NCBI RefSeq assembly: GCF_009931615.1 | Contig: NZ_CP046620.1 | Span: 3,890,501 to 3,954,500 of the forward strand | Origin: Algicella marina | GTDB taxonomy: Bacteria > Pseudomonadota > Alphaproteobacteria > Rhodobacterales > Rhodobacteraceae | Length of the DNA stretch: 64,000 nt | Direction: 5' to 3' | Shown: positions 25,252 through 33,609 of the stretch, one piece after another | How the letters are laid out: every line of letters starts with the position of its first letter | Position numbering within the stretch: the first letter of the stretch is position 1 | The notes under the pieces: model-generated | Database searches by the model: none | What the model was told of the DNA's origin: nothing | Seen by the model: the letters and a program-made list of their open reading frames with translations, nothing else | Translations under genes and position numbers: made by a program

Positions 25252-25857
25252 CTAGAGGCTTTTCGAGCCCGTTTTGGCGCCTTGGCCAATGCGCGGCTCC
25301 GTGCCATTGCGGAGGCGGGCGATATTGGTGCGGTGTTTCCAGATCACCAGCGCAGTGATTGGCACCGCGATGATCAGGGCATCGGTACGGCCCAGCAGTG
25401 GCAGAGAGACGAGGCTGGAGGCTGTCGCGCTCATCCCTGCCAGCGAGGAGATGCGGAAGGCGGCGGCGACGGCGGCCCAGACAGCGCAGGCGATGAGCCC
25501 GGCCCAGAAATTCAGCGCCAGCAGCAGGCCCAGGCAGGTAGCGACACCCTTGCCACCGATAAAACCGAGCCAGACGGGAAAAAGGTGGCCGAGTATCGCG
25601 GCAAGGCCGGCGGCGAGGGCGGCGGGTTCGCCCAGCAATGCCCGCGCGAGCAACAGCGCGATGGCGCCCTTGCCGACATCGAGAATCAGCGTGGCGAGGG
25701 CGGCAGGCTTGTGGCCGGTGCGCAGCACGTTGGTCGCCCCGATATTGCCCGAGCCGATCTTGCGCAGATCGCCGAGGCCGAGGGCGCGGGTTATGACGAG
25801 GCCGAAGGGGACGGAGCCGAAGAGGTAGCCAAGGATGGCGGCGAGGATCAGGCTCAT
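25252..25857 (-). CDS. plsY: Glycerol-3-phosphate acyltransferase PlsY
   Basis: PlsY transfers an acyl group from acyl-phosphate to glycerol-3-phosphate, the first step of phospholipid synthesis at the inner membrane. The 201-residue product shows the three family motifs: FGLVITRALGLGDLRKIGSG followed by NIGATNVLRTG, ATLILDVGKGAIA, and FIGGKGVATCLG. Five or six membrane helices are evident. Its ATG overlaps the pyrC-like stop (ATGA, 25857-25854). The link to a pyrimidine gene is common in Alphaproteobacteria, where pyrB-pyrC-plsY are neighbours. Confidence 0.95.
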   Translation of the reverse strand: MSLILAAILGYLFGSVPFGLVITRALGLGDLRKIGSGNIGATNVLRTGHKPAALATLILDVGKGAIALLLARALLGEPAALAAGLAAILGHLFPVWLGFIGGKGVATCLGLLLALNFWAGLIACAVWAAVAAAFRISSLAGMSATASSLVSLPLLGRTDALIIAVPITALVIWKHRTNIARLRNGTEPRIGQGAKTGSKSL

Positions 25858-27110
25858 GGCGTTACGTCCTCTCCCGAAACGAAGGTGCGGCGGACGCGCC
25901 CCTGCATGCGCGCAGTGTCGAAGGGTGTGTTCTTGGACTTCGAATGCAGTTTGAACCGGTCGAGCACGAAGGGGGCGTCCGGGTCAAAGACAATCAGGTC
26001 GGCCGGTGCACCCGGGGAGAGACGGCCGGCGGGCAGGCCGAGCAGCCGTGCCGGATTCAGGGCCAACGCCCTGAACAGTTGCGGCAGCGTGAGGTGCCCG
26101 GAATGGACGAGGCGGAGCGCGGCGGGCAGGAGCGTTTCGAGCGCAACGGCGCCGGAGGCTGCTTCCTCAAACGGCAGACGCTTGGATTCCTCGTCCTGCG
26201 GGGTGTGCATGGAGGAGATGATGTCGATCAGACCGGAGGCCAGCGCCTCGACGGTCGCAAGCCGGTCATCCTCGCTGCGGAGCGGGGGCTTCAGCTTGAA
26301 GAAGGTGCGGTAGTCGTCCACGTCGAAGGCGTTGAGCGTGAGATGGTGAATGGAGGTGCCGGCGGTCACTGGCAGACCTGCCTCCTTTGCGCGGGCAAGC
26401 GCGGGCAGGGCGACGGCGGTAGTAATCTGGTCCGCATGATAGCGGCAACCGGTCATTTCCACGAGGGTCAGGTCCCGCTCCAGCTGCAACCGTTCCGCCT
26501 GCGGCGAGACGGCGGGCAGGCCGAGCTTGGTGGCGAAGGCGCCCGATGTCATCGCCGCGCCGGATGAGAGCACCGGCTCCTGCGGGTGGCTGATGATGAG
26601 GGCGCCAAGACCCTTCGCGTAGGACATCGCACGGAGGAGGACCTTGGCATCGCGTATCGGGTTGTCGGTGTCGGTAAAGGCGACGGCACCGGCGTCCTGC
26701 AGGAAACCGATTTCCGTCATCTCCCGCCCTTCGCGACCCTTGGTGAGGGCGGCCATGGGCAGAACATGCACCGGTGCTGCCTCCCGCGCGCGGCGGACAG
26801 CGAATTCCAGCATCTCGGGCGTGTCCGTCACCGGTGTCGTATCCGGGCGTGTGACCATGGTGGTCACGCCCCCCGCCGCCGCGGCGCGACCCGCGGTGCG
26901 GTAGCTTTCCTTGTGGCGCTCGCCCGGCTCGCAGATCTTCACTCCGATGTCGATTATGCCAGGGGCAATGCAGAGCCCGCCGCAGTCCTCCGCCCCGTCC
27001 GGGCCTTCGCCCTTGCCGATTTCCTCGACGTGATCGGAAAAGCGGATCCACCCGATGGACTCGGTGCCCTCTTCAGGGTCTATCAGGCGGAGATTGGCGA
27101 GGGTTTTCAT
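25854..27110 (-). CDS. pyrC: Dihydroorotase-like protein lacking metal ligands (PyrC')
   Basis: The 418-residue protein has the dihydroorotase amidohydrolase fold, for instance ERHKESYRTAGRAAAAGGVT at 64-83, GTSIHHLTLN at 251-260 and KLKPPLRSEDDRLA. The metal-binding HxH of active enzymes is replaced: the strand reads DIGVKICEPG (54-63). The usual TDHAPH near the end is SSMHTPQ (299-305). It is therefore probably a non-catalytic PyrC' that supports aspartate carbamoyltransferase assembly, as described for other bacteria. pyrB lies about 850 bp upstream on the same strand, separated by an opposite-strand GNAT gene. I chose ATG 27110; a longer start at 27146 adds 12 residues. Confidence 0.85.
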   Translation of the reverse strand: MKTLANLRLIDPEEGTESIGWIRFSDHVEEIGKGEGPDGAEDCGGLCIAPGIIDIGVKICEPGERHKESYRTAGRAAAAGGVTTMVTRPDTTPVTDTPEMLEFAVRRAREAAPVHVLPMAALTKGREGREMTEIGFLQDAGAVAFTDTDNPIRDAKVLLRAMSYAKGLGALIISHPQEPVLSSGAAMTSGAFATKLGLPAVSPQAERLQLERDLTLVEMTGCRYHADQITTAVALPALARAKEAGLPVTAGTSIHHLTLNAFDVDDYRTFFKLKPPLRSEDDRLATVEALASGLIDIISSMHTPQDEESKRLPFEEAASGAVALETLLPAALRLVHSGHLTLPQLFRALALNPARLLGLPAGRLSPGAPADLIVFDPDAPFVLDRFKLHSKSKNTPFDTARMQGRVRRTFVSGEDVTP

Positions 27111-27139
27111 GGCTGCTTGCTTGCAGAAAGGGGGGCGAG

Positions 27140-27652
27140 GTGTCAATCGCGGATAGAGGGACCGAGGTTTTGGCGATGCGCGCGGCTACGGAGGCGGATG
27201 TACCGGCGCTGGCGGCGCTCTGGCATGCGGGATGGCAAGACGGGCACGCGGCGGTCGTGCCGGAGGGGCTGCTACCGCACCGCGATGCGGCGAGTTTTGC
27301 CGTGCGGACACGGCGGCATCTGGGGCGGATCATGTTGGCGGAGCGGAAGGGCAGGCTTCTGGGCTTCTACATGCTGCACGACGACGAGTTGGAGCAATTC
27401 TACGTCGCTCCGCAGGCGCGGGGGACAGGTGTGGCGGCGGAGCTGATGAAGGATGCAGAGAGGGCGATGGCGAAGGTCGGCGCGGTGCGCGCATGGCTCG
27501 CCTGCTCGGTTGGCAACTTGCGGGCGGCGCGGTTCTACGAGAAGTGCGGGTGGCAGCGGATGGGCGTGGAGCCGATGGAACTGGAGGTGCTGGAGGGCAG
27601 TTTCACGCTGGATATCTGGCGGTATGAGAAGGATCTGGGTGGGGGCGGCTGA
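27140..27652 (+). CDS. GNAT family N-acetyltransferase
   Basis: A 170-residue GCN5-related acetyltransferase. The first strand-helix reads LAMRAATEADVPALAALWHAGW. The central sheet is LLGFYMLHDDELEQFYV, followed by the acetyl-CoA loop QARGTGVAAELM and the RAARFYEKCGWQRM segment. The start is GTG 27140, behind a purine-rich AGGGGGGCGAG; ATG 27176 is an alternative 12 residues shorter. It is transcribed divergently from the pyrC-like gene with its start just 30 bp from that gene's. Substrate is unknown; GNATs acylate small molecules or protein N termini. Confidence 0.85.
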   Translation: MSIADRGTEVLAMRAATEADVPALAALWHAGWQDGHAAVVPEGLLPHRDAASFAVRTRRHLGRIMLAERKGRLLGFYMLHDDELEQFYVAPQARGTGVAAELMKDAERAMAKVGAVRAWLACSVGNLRAARFYEKCGWQRMGVEPMELEVLEGSFTLDIWRYEKDLGGGG

Positions 27653-27954
27653 TCTGATATTCCGGCAGTTTCCGTGTTTCGGGAGACCCGATGATGTGAA
27701 TACTTCGCCCGGCCCGGAAAAAGACGCGAAACGCCGCTGGGCCAGCGCCGGTCCGTGTCGTGTCGGAGGGACGCTTTCAGCGTGACCGGGCTGGCGCTCG
27801 GCTGACGTCGGCGCGGACAGGTGACGTCAGAGACATGTGGCTCTCTTAAACTGTGTGGTGTCGAAGTCGGGCGCGCCATTTCACGGGCCGTCGATGGCCC
27901 TATGATTTTCCTTGAGGATAAGGGACGGGGCAGGACATTGCTGCCTGAAAACCC
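27653..27954. other. 302-bp gap between convergent GNAT and pyrB genes
   Basis: No supported gene lies here. A short hairpin GGGCC-GTCGAT-GGCCC near 27887-27903 is the only structure noticed, and it has no T-run on the pyrB side. The region is slightly less G/C-biased than coding DNA around it. Confidence 0.5.
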
Positions 27955-28899
27955 TCAGACCTCCACGCTCGCCTTTTCCCGCAGATTCCGCGCCAGCAGG
28001 TCCATCGCGGCCATGCGCACGGCGACGCCCATTTCCACCTGTTCCTGGATGACGGAGACGTTGATGTCGTCGGCGATGGTGCCATCGATTTCCACGCCGC
28101 GATTCATCGGGCCGGGGTGCATGACGATGGCATCGGGGTTGGCGCAGGCGAGTTTCTCCGCATCCAGCCCGAAGCGGTGATAATATTCGCGGGTGGAGGG
28201 GATGAAGCCGCCGTCCATCCGTTCCTTCTGGAGGCGGAGCATCATCACCACGTCAACGCCCTTCAGCCCTTCGCGCATGTTGTCCGTTACCTCGACGCCA
28301 AGCTCGGACATGCCGGTGGGGATGAGTGTCGGCGGGCCGATGAGGCGGACGCGGTTCTCCATCCGGCCGAGGAGGAGGATGTTGGAGCGGGCGACGCGGC
28401 TGTGGGCGATGTCTCCGCAGATCGCGACCGTCAGCCGGTGGAGCCGGCCCTTTCGGCGGCGGATGGTAAGGGCGTCGAGCAGCGCCTGCGTCGGGTGCTC
28501 GTGGCGGCCGTCGCCGGCGTTCAGGACTGCGCAGTTGACCTTGGAGGCGAGCAGGTTCACCGCGCCGGAATGGGGGTGGCGGACGACCAGCAAGTCGGGG
28601 TGCATGGCGTTCAGCGTCATCGCCGTGTCGATCAGCGTCTCGCCCTTCTTGATGGAGCTGGCCTGCATGGACATGTTCATCACGTCCGCGCCAAGGCGCA
28701 TGCCTGCGATCTCGAAACTTGCCTGCGTGCGGGTGGAGTTCTCGAAGAACATGTTCACCTGCGTCAGCCCGGCCAGCGCCTGCCCGTGCTTGTTCGGCCC
28801 ACGGTTCTGCGCGGCGTATTGATCCGCGAGGTCGAGAAGGGTGGTGATGTCGGCCTGCGAAAGGCCCTCGATCCCGAGGAGATGGCGATGCTTGAACAT
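27955..28899 (-). CDS. pyrB: Aspartate carbamoyltransferase catalytic chain
   Basis: Joins carbamoyl phosphate and aspartate in pyrimidine synthesis. The 314-residue protein has the carbamoyl-phosphate motif [13 protein letters not shown] (51-63), [19 protein letters not shown] near 82-100, [10 protein letters not shown], and aspartate-binding [12 protein letters not shown] near 265-275. No pyrI regulatory gene is adjacent. The association with the metal-less dihydroorotase-like protein suggests a class A-type ATCase/PyrC' holoenzyme. Located 9 nt behind a small membrane ORF on the same strand. Confidence 0.95.
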   Translation of the reverse strand: MFKHRHLLGIEGLSQADITTLLDLADQYAAQNRGPNKHGQALAGLTQVNMFFENSTRTQASFEIAGMRLGADVMNMSMQASSIKKGETLIDTAMTLNAMHPDLLVVRHPHSGAVNLLASKVNCAVLNAGDGRHEHPTQALLDALTIRRRKGRLHRLTVAICGDIAHSRVARSNILLLGRMENRVRLIGPPTLIPTGMSELGVEVTDNMREGLKGVDVVMMLRLQKERMDGGFIPSTREYYHRFGLDAEKLACANPDAIVMHPGPMNRGVEIDGTIADDINVSVIQEQVEMGVAVRMAAMDLLARNLREKASVEV

Positions 28900-28908
28900 G
28901 GGCCTTGC

Positions 28909-29370
28909 TTAGCCTGAGGCGGGCGGCGGCGACAAGGGGTCTGCGAAGCTGCAGGGGGCGAAGAGGGAGATGGCGCAGGCCTCGGCTTGCCGCCAGCGTT
29001 CCGGCGCGCTGGCCTTCCGCCACACCGAGAGGAGCACACCAACTGCGGCGATGGTGGCGATTGCGAATGCGACCCAGCCGAGAGCGGCGCCAAGGGCATG
29101 ATCGCTGAGCTTCTTTGTGAATTCGACAAATAGGAATGGTGCCAGTGTGATGCCGGTTCCGGTTACGAGAATCGCATTTATGTCTCTGTCGAATGCCATA
29201 AGCCGTGCTGTGCTGCTTGTGAGGATCACGACTGTCAGGGTCCGAAGTGCACGATACCTGCCAATGAGGACCAAGCTGAGAAAGACCTCTGGTGGCAGGT
29301 TCGAGTACTTTAACTCGGAGGGATCGAGAGCATCGGGCCAGACGGTATGGAAGGGATGGGTTGCGATCAT
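28909..29370 (-). CDS. Hypothetical membrane protein upstream of pyrB, start uncertain
   Basis: The frame encodes at least 153 residues with several hydrophobic helices (EVFLSLVLIGRYRALRTLTV; NAILVTGTGITLAPFLFVEF; ALGWVAFAIATIAAVGVLLS) and a KYSNLPPEVF loop. Coding potential is credible because the hydrophobic pattern is consistent. The frame stays open upstream, through another hydrophobic stretch (VVLLALSIVLPARFGLRILC), but no ATG or GTG with a ribosome site appears before the divergent glycosylase gene. The true start may be a TTG, or the 5' end may be degraded. No family is recognised. It ends 9 nt before pyrB. Confidence 0.5.
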   Translation of the reverse strand: MIATHPFHTVWPDALDPSELKYSNLPPEVFLSLVLIGRYRALRTLTVVILTSSTARLMAFDRDINAILVTGTGITLAPFLFVEFTKKLSDHALGAALGWVAFAIATIAAVGVLLSVWRKASAPERWRQAEACAISLFAPCSFADPLSPPPASG

Positions 29371-29523
29371 GAGGGCGCACAAGATGCGCAGGCCAAAGCG
29401 CGCAGGCAGGACGATTGAAAGAGCGAGGAGGACTACTGAATCCGCGTTGGTGACAAATTCCCAATTGCAAACAACCTTTGGGACGGGCTTACCAATACGG
29501 CCCTTTTGGCGTAGTAGCAGAGT

Positions 29524-30354
29524 ATGATGGGCAACACGAATGACATGAGCCCCGAGGACGCGCTGGCGGCCCTGATCTGGCAGATCGAGCTCGGCGCGGA
29601 CGAGGCGCTGGACGAGCGGCCGGTGGACAGGTTCGGTGCTGCCGCCGCGGCTTCCGCGGAGGCCAAGCCTCCACCCGGGGCCGTTCCGGCCACGGCTGCG
29701 GGCAAGCCCGCAGGGACGCCTGATGCCCCACCCCCTGGATCCGCGAGTGTTGCGATCGCCGCTGAGTGTGCTGATCTCGACGCGTTGCGCGCGGCCATGG
29801 CGGCGTTTGAGGGCTGCGCGTTGAAGAAGGGAGCGAAATCGCTTGTGTTCGCTGATGGTGTGCCGGGCGCACATATCATGATTGTCGGTGAGGCGCCGGG
29901 GCGTGAGGAGGACCAGCAGGGGCTGCCGTTCGTGGGTGCTTCCGGTCAACTGCTCGACAATATGTTCGCCGCCATTGGTCTGAGTCGGACGGCGGATAAC
30001 CCGGCTGATGCTCTTTATATCACCAATACCATCCCCTGGCGGCCGCCGCAGAACCGGGATCCGTCCGGCGACGAGATCGCGATGATGTTGCCGTTCCTTC
30101 GCCGCCATATCGAGCTTGCCGCGCCGCGACTGTTGGTGACCATGGGCAATTCGGCGACGCGGACGCTGCTCGACACCACCAGCGGCATCACCCGGATGCG
30201 TGGACGCTGGGCCGAGTTCGCCGGAGTTCCGGTGATGCCGATGTTCCACCCCGCCGCTCTGCTGCGCGACCCGCTGCGCAAGGGCGATGCCTGGACGGAC
30301 CTGAAGGCCATTCGCGCCCAATTATCGTCTTTGCAAGTATCAGGTCGCCAATAA
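29524..30354 (+). CDS. Uracil-DNA glycosylase, family 4-like
   Basis: Removes uracil from DNA to start base-excision repair. The 276-residue protein carries a low-complexity Ala/Pro-rich N-terminal region (about 1-85), then the family motifs GEAPGREEDQQGLPFVGASG near 120-140, YITNTIPWRPPQNRDPSGDE near 160-180 and PMFHPAALLRDP near 240. Family-4 enzymes usually bind an Fe-S cluster; Cys79, in CADLDALRAAMAAFEGCALK, and another cysteine 17 residues later fit the first ligand pair. The start is ATG 29524 or 29527, with no strong ribosome site. Divergent from the membrane ORF. Confidence 0.88.
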   Translation: MMGNTNDMSPEDALAALIWQIELGADEALDERPVDRFGAAAAASAEAKPPPGAVPATAAGKPAGTPDAPPPGSASVAIAAECADLDALRAAMAAFEGCALKKGAKSLVFADGVPGAHIMIVGEAPGREEDQQGLPFVGASGQLLDNMFAAIGLSRTADNPADALYITNTIPWRPPQNRDPSGDEIAMMLPFLRRHIELAAPRLLVTMGNSATRTLLDTTSGITRMRGRWAEFAGVPVMPMFHPAALLRDPLRKGDAWTDLKAIRAQLSSLQVSGRQ

Positions 30355-30490
30355 AGCAATATAAAGGTGACAAGAGTCATTGGCGACTTTAATTAGTGAA
30401 TTCGAGTTATTGACTTGAATCGCCGACTGACCGGAAGCTTGTGCTCAGACTACAAGTAAATTGAGATTTCTTGTTTCTGGGGAGCTTTCC

Positions 30491-31201
30491 ATGTTTACCA
30501 AACCGAACCGGTTCGTGGACCGGGTATTCCTGCATTGTTCCGCATCTGACCACGCATCGCACGACAATATCGCGACCATTCACCGCTGGCACACCGATCC
30601 GAAGCCGCGCGGAAACGGCTGGTCGGACACCGGCTATCATTACTTCATTCGCAAGGATGGAACGCTGGAAAACGGGCGGCCGCTGGAGCGAACGCCGTCT
30701 GCTCAGGGCGGGCACAACACCGGAACCATCGCCATCTGTCTGCACGGGCTGGACAAGCCGAAATTCACCACCGCGCAATTCGACCAGGTGCGGGGGCTGT
30801 GTCTGGAGATCAACAACGCCTATCACGGCACTGTCACCTTTCACGGCCACAAGGAAGTAGCGGCCAAGGCCTGCCCGGTGTTCGATTACAGGGATGTGCT
30901 GAAGCTGGACCGGTTCGGACGGCTCGGCCTTTCCGGGGCTGAGGCGCAGGGCCTGGCGAACGAGACGCATCGTGATGCCGATACCATGCCTCAGTTGCGC
31001 CGTGGCGACCGGGGCGAGGCGGTGGCGCTTGCGCAGAGCCTGCTGATGCTCAAGGATGACGGTATTTTCGGGCCGAAAACCGATGGTGTCGTGCGTGATT
31101 TCCAGACCGCGCATGGCCTGGAGCGGGACGGTGTGATCGGTAAGGATACATGGAAGGCGTTGTTTGCCAATGAGAGGATCGAGCATTCGGGCGCGAGTTG
31201 A
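30491..31201 (+). CDS. T7-lysozyme-like N-acetylmuramoyl-L-alanine amidase with peptidoglycan-binding domain
   Basis: The 236-residue protein has two parts. Residues 1-150 form an amidase_2 domain: FLHCSASDHASHDN carries the first zinc histidine, SDTGYHYFIRKDGTLENGRP the central block, and GHKEVAAKACPVFD the second histidine and cysteine. Residues about 165-236 form a PG_binding_1 domain (LRRGDRGEAVALAQSLL, DGIFGPKTDGVVRDFQ, LERDGVIGKDTWKALF). Such enzymes cleave the lactyl-peptide bond of peptidoglycan. GGGGAG at 30479-30484 supports ATG 30491. No signal peptide is seen, as in phage endolysins, but no other phage gene is nearby. It overlaps the next gene by 32 nt. Confidence 0.88.
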   Translation: MFTKPNRFVDRVFLHCSASDHASHDNIATIHRWHTDPKPRGNGWSDTGYHYFIRKDGTLENGRPLERTPSAQGGHNTGTIAICLHGLDKPKFTTAQFDQVRGLCLEINNAYHGTVTFHGHKEVAAKACPVFDYRDVLKLDRFGRLGLSGAEAQGLANETHRDADTMPQLRRGDRGEAVALAQSLLMLKDDGIFGPKTDGVVRDFQTAHGLERDGVIGKDTWKALFANERIEHSGAS

Positions 31202-31895
31202 GGCGACTCTCGCGATCGCTCTTGTATCGGCTATGCCAGCTTTTGCCGGCGACGCCGCGCATCCGCAGGCCATCGGGTTTTCCGACGGGGGAGAGCGCTT
31301 CGCGTTTCTGGAGTGGGGGCAGCAGGATGGTTCCGGATTTGGCTATGCTTCGGTCTTCATCGTCGATCTGGAACGGGACGCCTGGGTTGTCCCACCGGTA
31401 CGCAGCCTGATCGAGGATGAGGCTGTCGCGCCGATGGTGGCGCGGCAGCAGGCCTGGTCTGCGGCGGCGGATGCGCTGGGCGATGCGGGTATCCATCAGC
31501 CTGCGCGGCTGGTCCATTCCCGGCCTTTCCTGCCGGCGGAAAAAGGGGGCGAGCGGGTGGAAGTGGCATGGAGGCCGATCACCATCCCGGGGGCCATGCC
31601 TGACACGTCCGTGCTGTACCTAGAGACTTTTGCCCTGCCGGCCGAGGGCTGCGAGGGGGAGACCGCCATGGGGTTTGCGCTGATGTGGAAGGGCGAGGAA
31701 ATCGCCCGTGATGTCGACCTACCGGAAAGCCGCGGTTGCCCGACCGCCTACAGTATCGAGCGAATCTATGCATCGGAGGTCTGGCCGCCGGCACCGTATG
31801 CGGTGGCCCTGATCGGCGTATTCCGGCGGGGTTTCGAGGGACCGGACCTGCGCCATATCGCGTTGCCTATTCCGCTGAAGCCGGCGGGGCGGTGA
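31170..31895 (+). CDS. DUF2259 family predicted secreted protein
   Basis: The roughly 241-residue product starts with a basic, hydrophobic signal sequence (RARVEATLAIALVSAMPAFA) and continues with HPQAIGFSDGGERFAFLEWG, QQDGSGFGYASVFIVDLERD and AWVVPPVRS. These match my recollection of the DUF2259 secreted family. A later cysteine pair (GCEGE...GCPTAY) may form a disulfide in the periplasm. The start ATG 31170 lies inside the amidase gene, overlapping by 32 nt, which indicates a shared transcript. Function unknown. An envelope role next to a peptidoglycan hydrolase is only a suggestion. Confidence 0.7.
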   Translation: MRGSSIRARVEATLAIALVSAMPAFAGDAAHPQAIGFSDGGERFAFLEWGQQDGSGFGYASVFIVDLERDAWVVPPVRSLIEDEAVAPMVARQQAWSAAADALGDAGIHQPARLVHSRPFLPAEKGGERVEVAWRPITIPGAMPDTSVLYLETFALPAEGCEGETAMGFALMWKGEEIARDVDLPESRGCPTAYSIERIYASEVWPPAPYAVALIGVFRRGFEGPDLRHIALPIPLKPAGR

Positions 31896-31959
31896 AAGGC
31901 TGCGCTTGCCTATGGCCCTTTCCGCCGTTTAAGCAGAAGCCGAAGGACAGGGTCGGCAC

Positions 31960-32994
31960 ATGCGCATTGTTATCACCGGTGGTTCCAACACGTTGCTTGG
32001 CGGTGGCTGGCGGCCACACTTCGAGGCGCTGGTGCCGGACGGCACGCAGATCACCAACCTCGCTATCGGCGGTACCACTTCGGCCATGGGCATTTTCCGG
32101 CTGCTGACGCAGGGTCGGGTTCAGCCCGGCGATGTGGTGCTGTGGGAATACGCGCTGAACGAGCACGGGCACTACCGCCACGGCCACGGGCTGGGTGTGC
32201 TGATGCACCATGTCGAGGCGCTGATCAGGCTGGTGGCGGAGGCGGGCGGGCATTTGTTGCCGATCATCTTTACCACGCAGGCGCAGGAGACGCGGACGGA
32301 GTTCGACGACTACCGCGCCCGGCTGCATTTCACCTTCGCGACCCACGACGTGCCCTTTTTCGATGTCAGTCAGGAATTTCGCCGCCAGTTCGGCGTGGCG
32401 CGGCTGGCGAAGGAGATGTTTCAGGACAACTTCCATTACATGCCGAACGGCGAGATCGTGAAGGGTATCGCCGAGAGCGTCCTGGCGCGACTCGGCAGTA
32501 TTCCCATGACGCGATTTCACCCCGACAGGGCGATGCTGGCGGACCCGCGGCGGACCTTTGCAGCCATAGACACCTTCACCGGTGCGGAAGTAAGCGAGTT
32601 CCGCACGGGTATCATCCGCACGCCAATATTTTCCTTCGATCAGGAACTGCAGACGAAGATCAGGGGGCGGCTGATGGCCGCGGCGGTAATCGGAGCGCCG
32701 GAGGGCGGCGGTTTCACGATCCGGGCCGGGGACGAGGTGCTGGGGTCCTACTCGACAAGGCGGGCGTACGAGGAACGGGGGCCGCGGCGTATCGTCAAGC
32801 AAATCTCGTTCCATGCGCTGGCGGGCAAGCCGCTTGTCTGCTTCAACAAACCGGTGGTGATCAGCCGGGCTGCGGCCGACGAGACGCTGATCGCGGATCA
32901 CACATATGAGACAGACCGGGTGCCGGCAGAGGGTGAGGCTGAGGATGCGCTGCTGGGCCTGCTGGTCGACCGGATGCGGGACCGCGATGGGTGA
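31960..32994 (+). CDS. SGNH-hydrolase-like hypothetical protein
   Basis: A 344-residue protein. The N-terminal RIVITGGSNTLLGGGWRPHF has a GGSN motif like SGNH block I (with GGS in place of GDS). TNLAIGGTTSAMG and VVLWEYALNEHGHY look like blocks II and III with Gly and Asn. NFHYMPNGEIV could supply the last His. The C-terminal 150 residues form a second beta-rich domain with no recognised family. No signal peptide is evident. It starts a plus-strand run with a phosphoesterase 9 nt later. A polysaccharide-related esterase or acyltransferase is possible; confidence in the function is low. Confidence 0.6.
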   Translation: MRIVITGGSNTLLGGGWRPHFEALVPDGTQITNLAIGGTTSAMGIFRLLTQGRVQPGDVVLWEYALNEHGHYRHGHGLGVLMHHVEALIRLVAEAGGHLLPIIFTTQAQETRTEFDDYRARLHFTFATHDVPFFDVSQEFRRQFGVARLAKEMFQDNFHYMPNGEIVKGIAESVLARLGSIPMTRFHPDRAMLADPRRTFAAIDTFTGAEVSEFRTGIIRTPIFSFDQELQTKIRGRLMAAAVIGAPEGGGFTIRAGDEVLGSYSTRRAYEERGPRRIVKQISFHALAGKPLVCFNKPVVISRAAADETLIADHTYETDRVPAEGEAEDALLGLLVDRMRDRDG

Positions 32995-33003
32995 GGCGCT
33001 CGT

Positions 33004-33603
33004 ATGGTGACCCGGGTGATGGCCTTCTCCGACCTGCATCTTTCCCGGGCGAAGGCGGAAGTGCTGGTGGCGGCCAGCGGCGAAGCGGACCTGGTGATCG
33101 GCGCGGGCGATTTCTGCAACATGCGCGAAGGGCTTGATGGTGCGATGTCCCTGCTGAAGGACATGGCGCGGCCTTTCGTGCTGGTGCCGGGGAATGCCGA
33201 GAGTGCCGAGGAATTGCGCGATGCGGCGCATGCGGGGATGACCGTGTTGCACGGGGAAGCTTGCGAGGCGGCTGGGCTGGCGTTGTTCGGGTTGGGATAT
33301 GCGGTGCCGGAAACACCGTTCGGCGCGTGGTCCTGTGACCTGTCGGAAGCGGCGGCAGGGAAGATGCTGGCCGGATGCGTGCAGGCGGATATCCTGATCA
33401 CGCATTCGCCTCCGAAGGGCGTGGCGGATGTCACCTCCGCCGGTCAATCCGTCGGCTCCGTGGCGGTGCGCGAGGCTATCGAGCGTATCCAGCCGCGGCT
33501 TGCGGTCTGCGGCCATATTCACGACAGTTGGGGCAGCGAAGGGATGATCGGGGCGACACAGGTCGTCAATCTTGGCCCTGAGCCCCGTTTTTTCGAGATG
33601 TGA
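33004..33603 (+). CDS. Metallophosphoesterase (calcineurin-like)
   Basis: The 199-residue protein contains the metallophosphoesterase metal-binding blocks: FSDLHLS near 8-14, GAGDFCN near 36-42, PGNAE near 63-67, ITHSPPKG near 130-137 and CGHIHDSWG near 165-173. These ligate a dinuclear metal centre that hydrolyses phosphomonoesters or diesters. The compact size fits the YfcE/MPE-like class. It lies 9 nt after the SGNH-like gene and 6 nt before moaB, so it is probably co-transcribed. The substrate cannot be predicted. Confidence 0.85.
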   Translation: MVTRVMAFSDLHLSRAKAEVLVAASGEADLVIGAGDFCNMREGLDGAMSLLKDMARPFVLVPGNAESAEELRDAAHAGMTVLHGEACEAAGLALFGLGYAVPETPFGAWSCDLSEAAAGKMLAGCVQADILITHSPPKGVADVTSAGQSVGSVAVREAIERIQPRLAVCGHIHDSWGSEGMIGATQVVNLGPEPRFFEM

Positions 33604-33609
33604 GGCAGC

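Noticed and set aside
30491-31201. Lysozyme-like amidase as a sign of a prophage
   Set aside because: No capsid, tail, integrase or holin genes lie around it.
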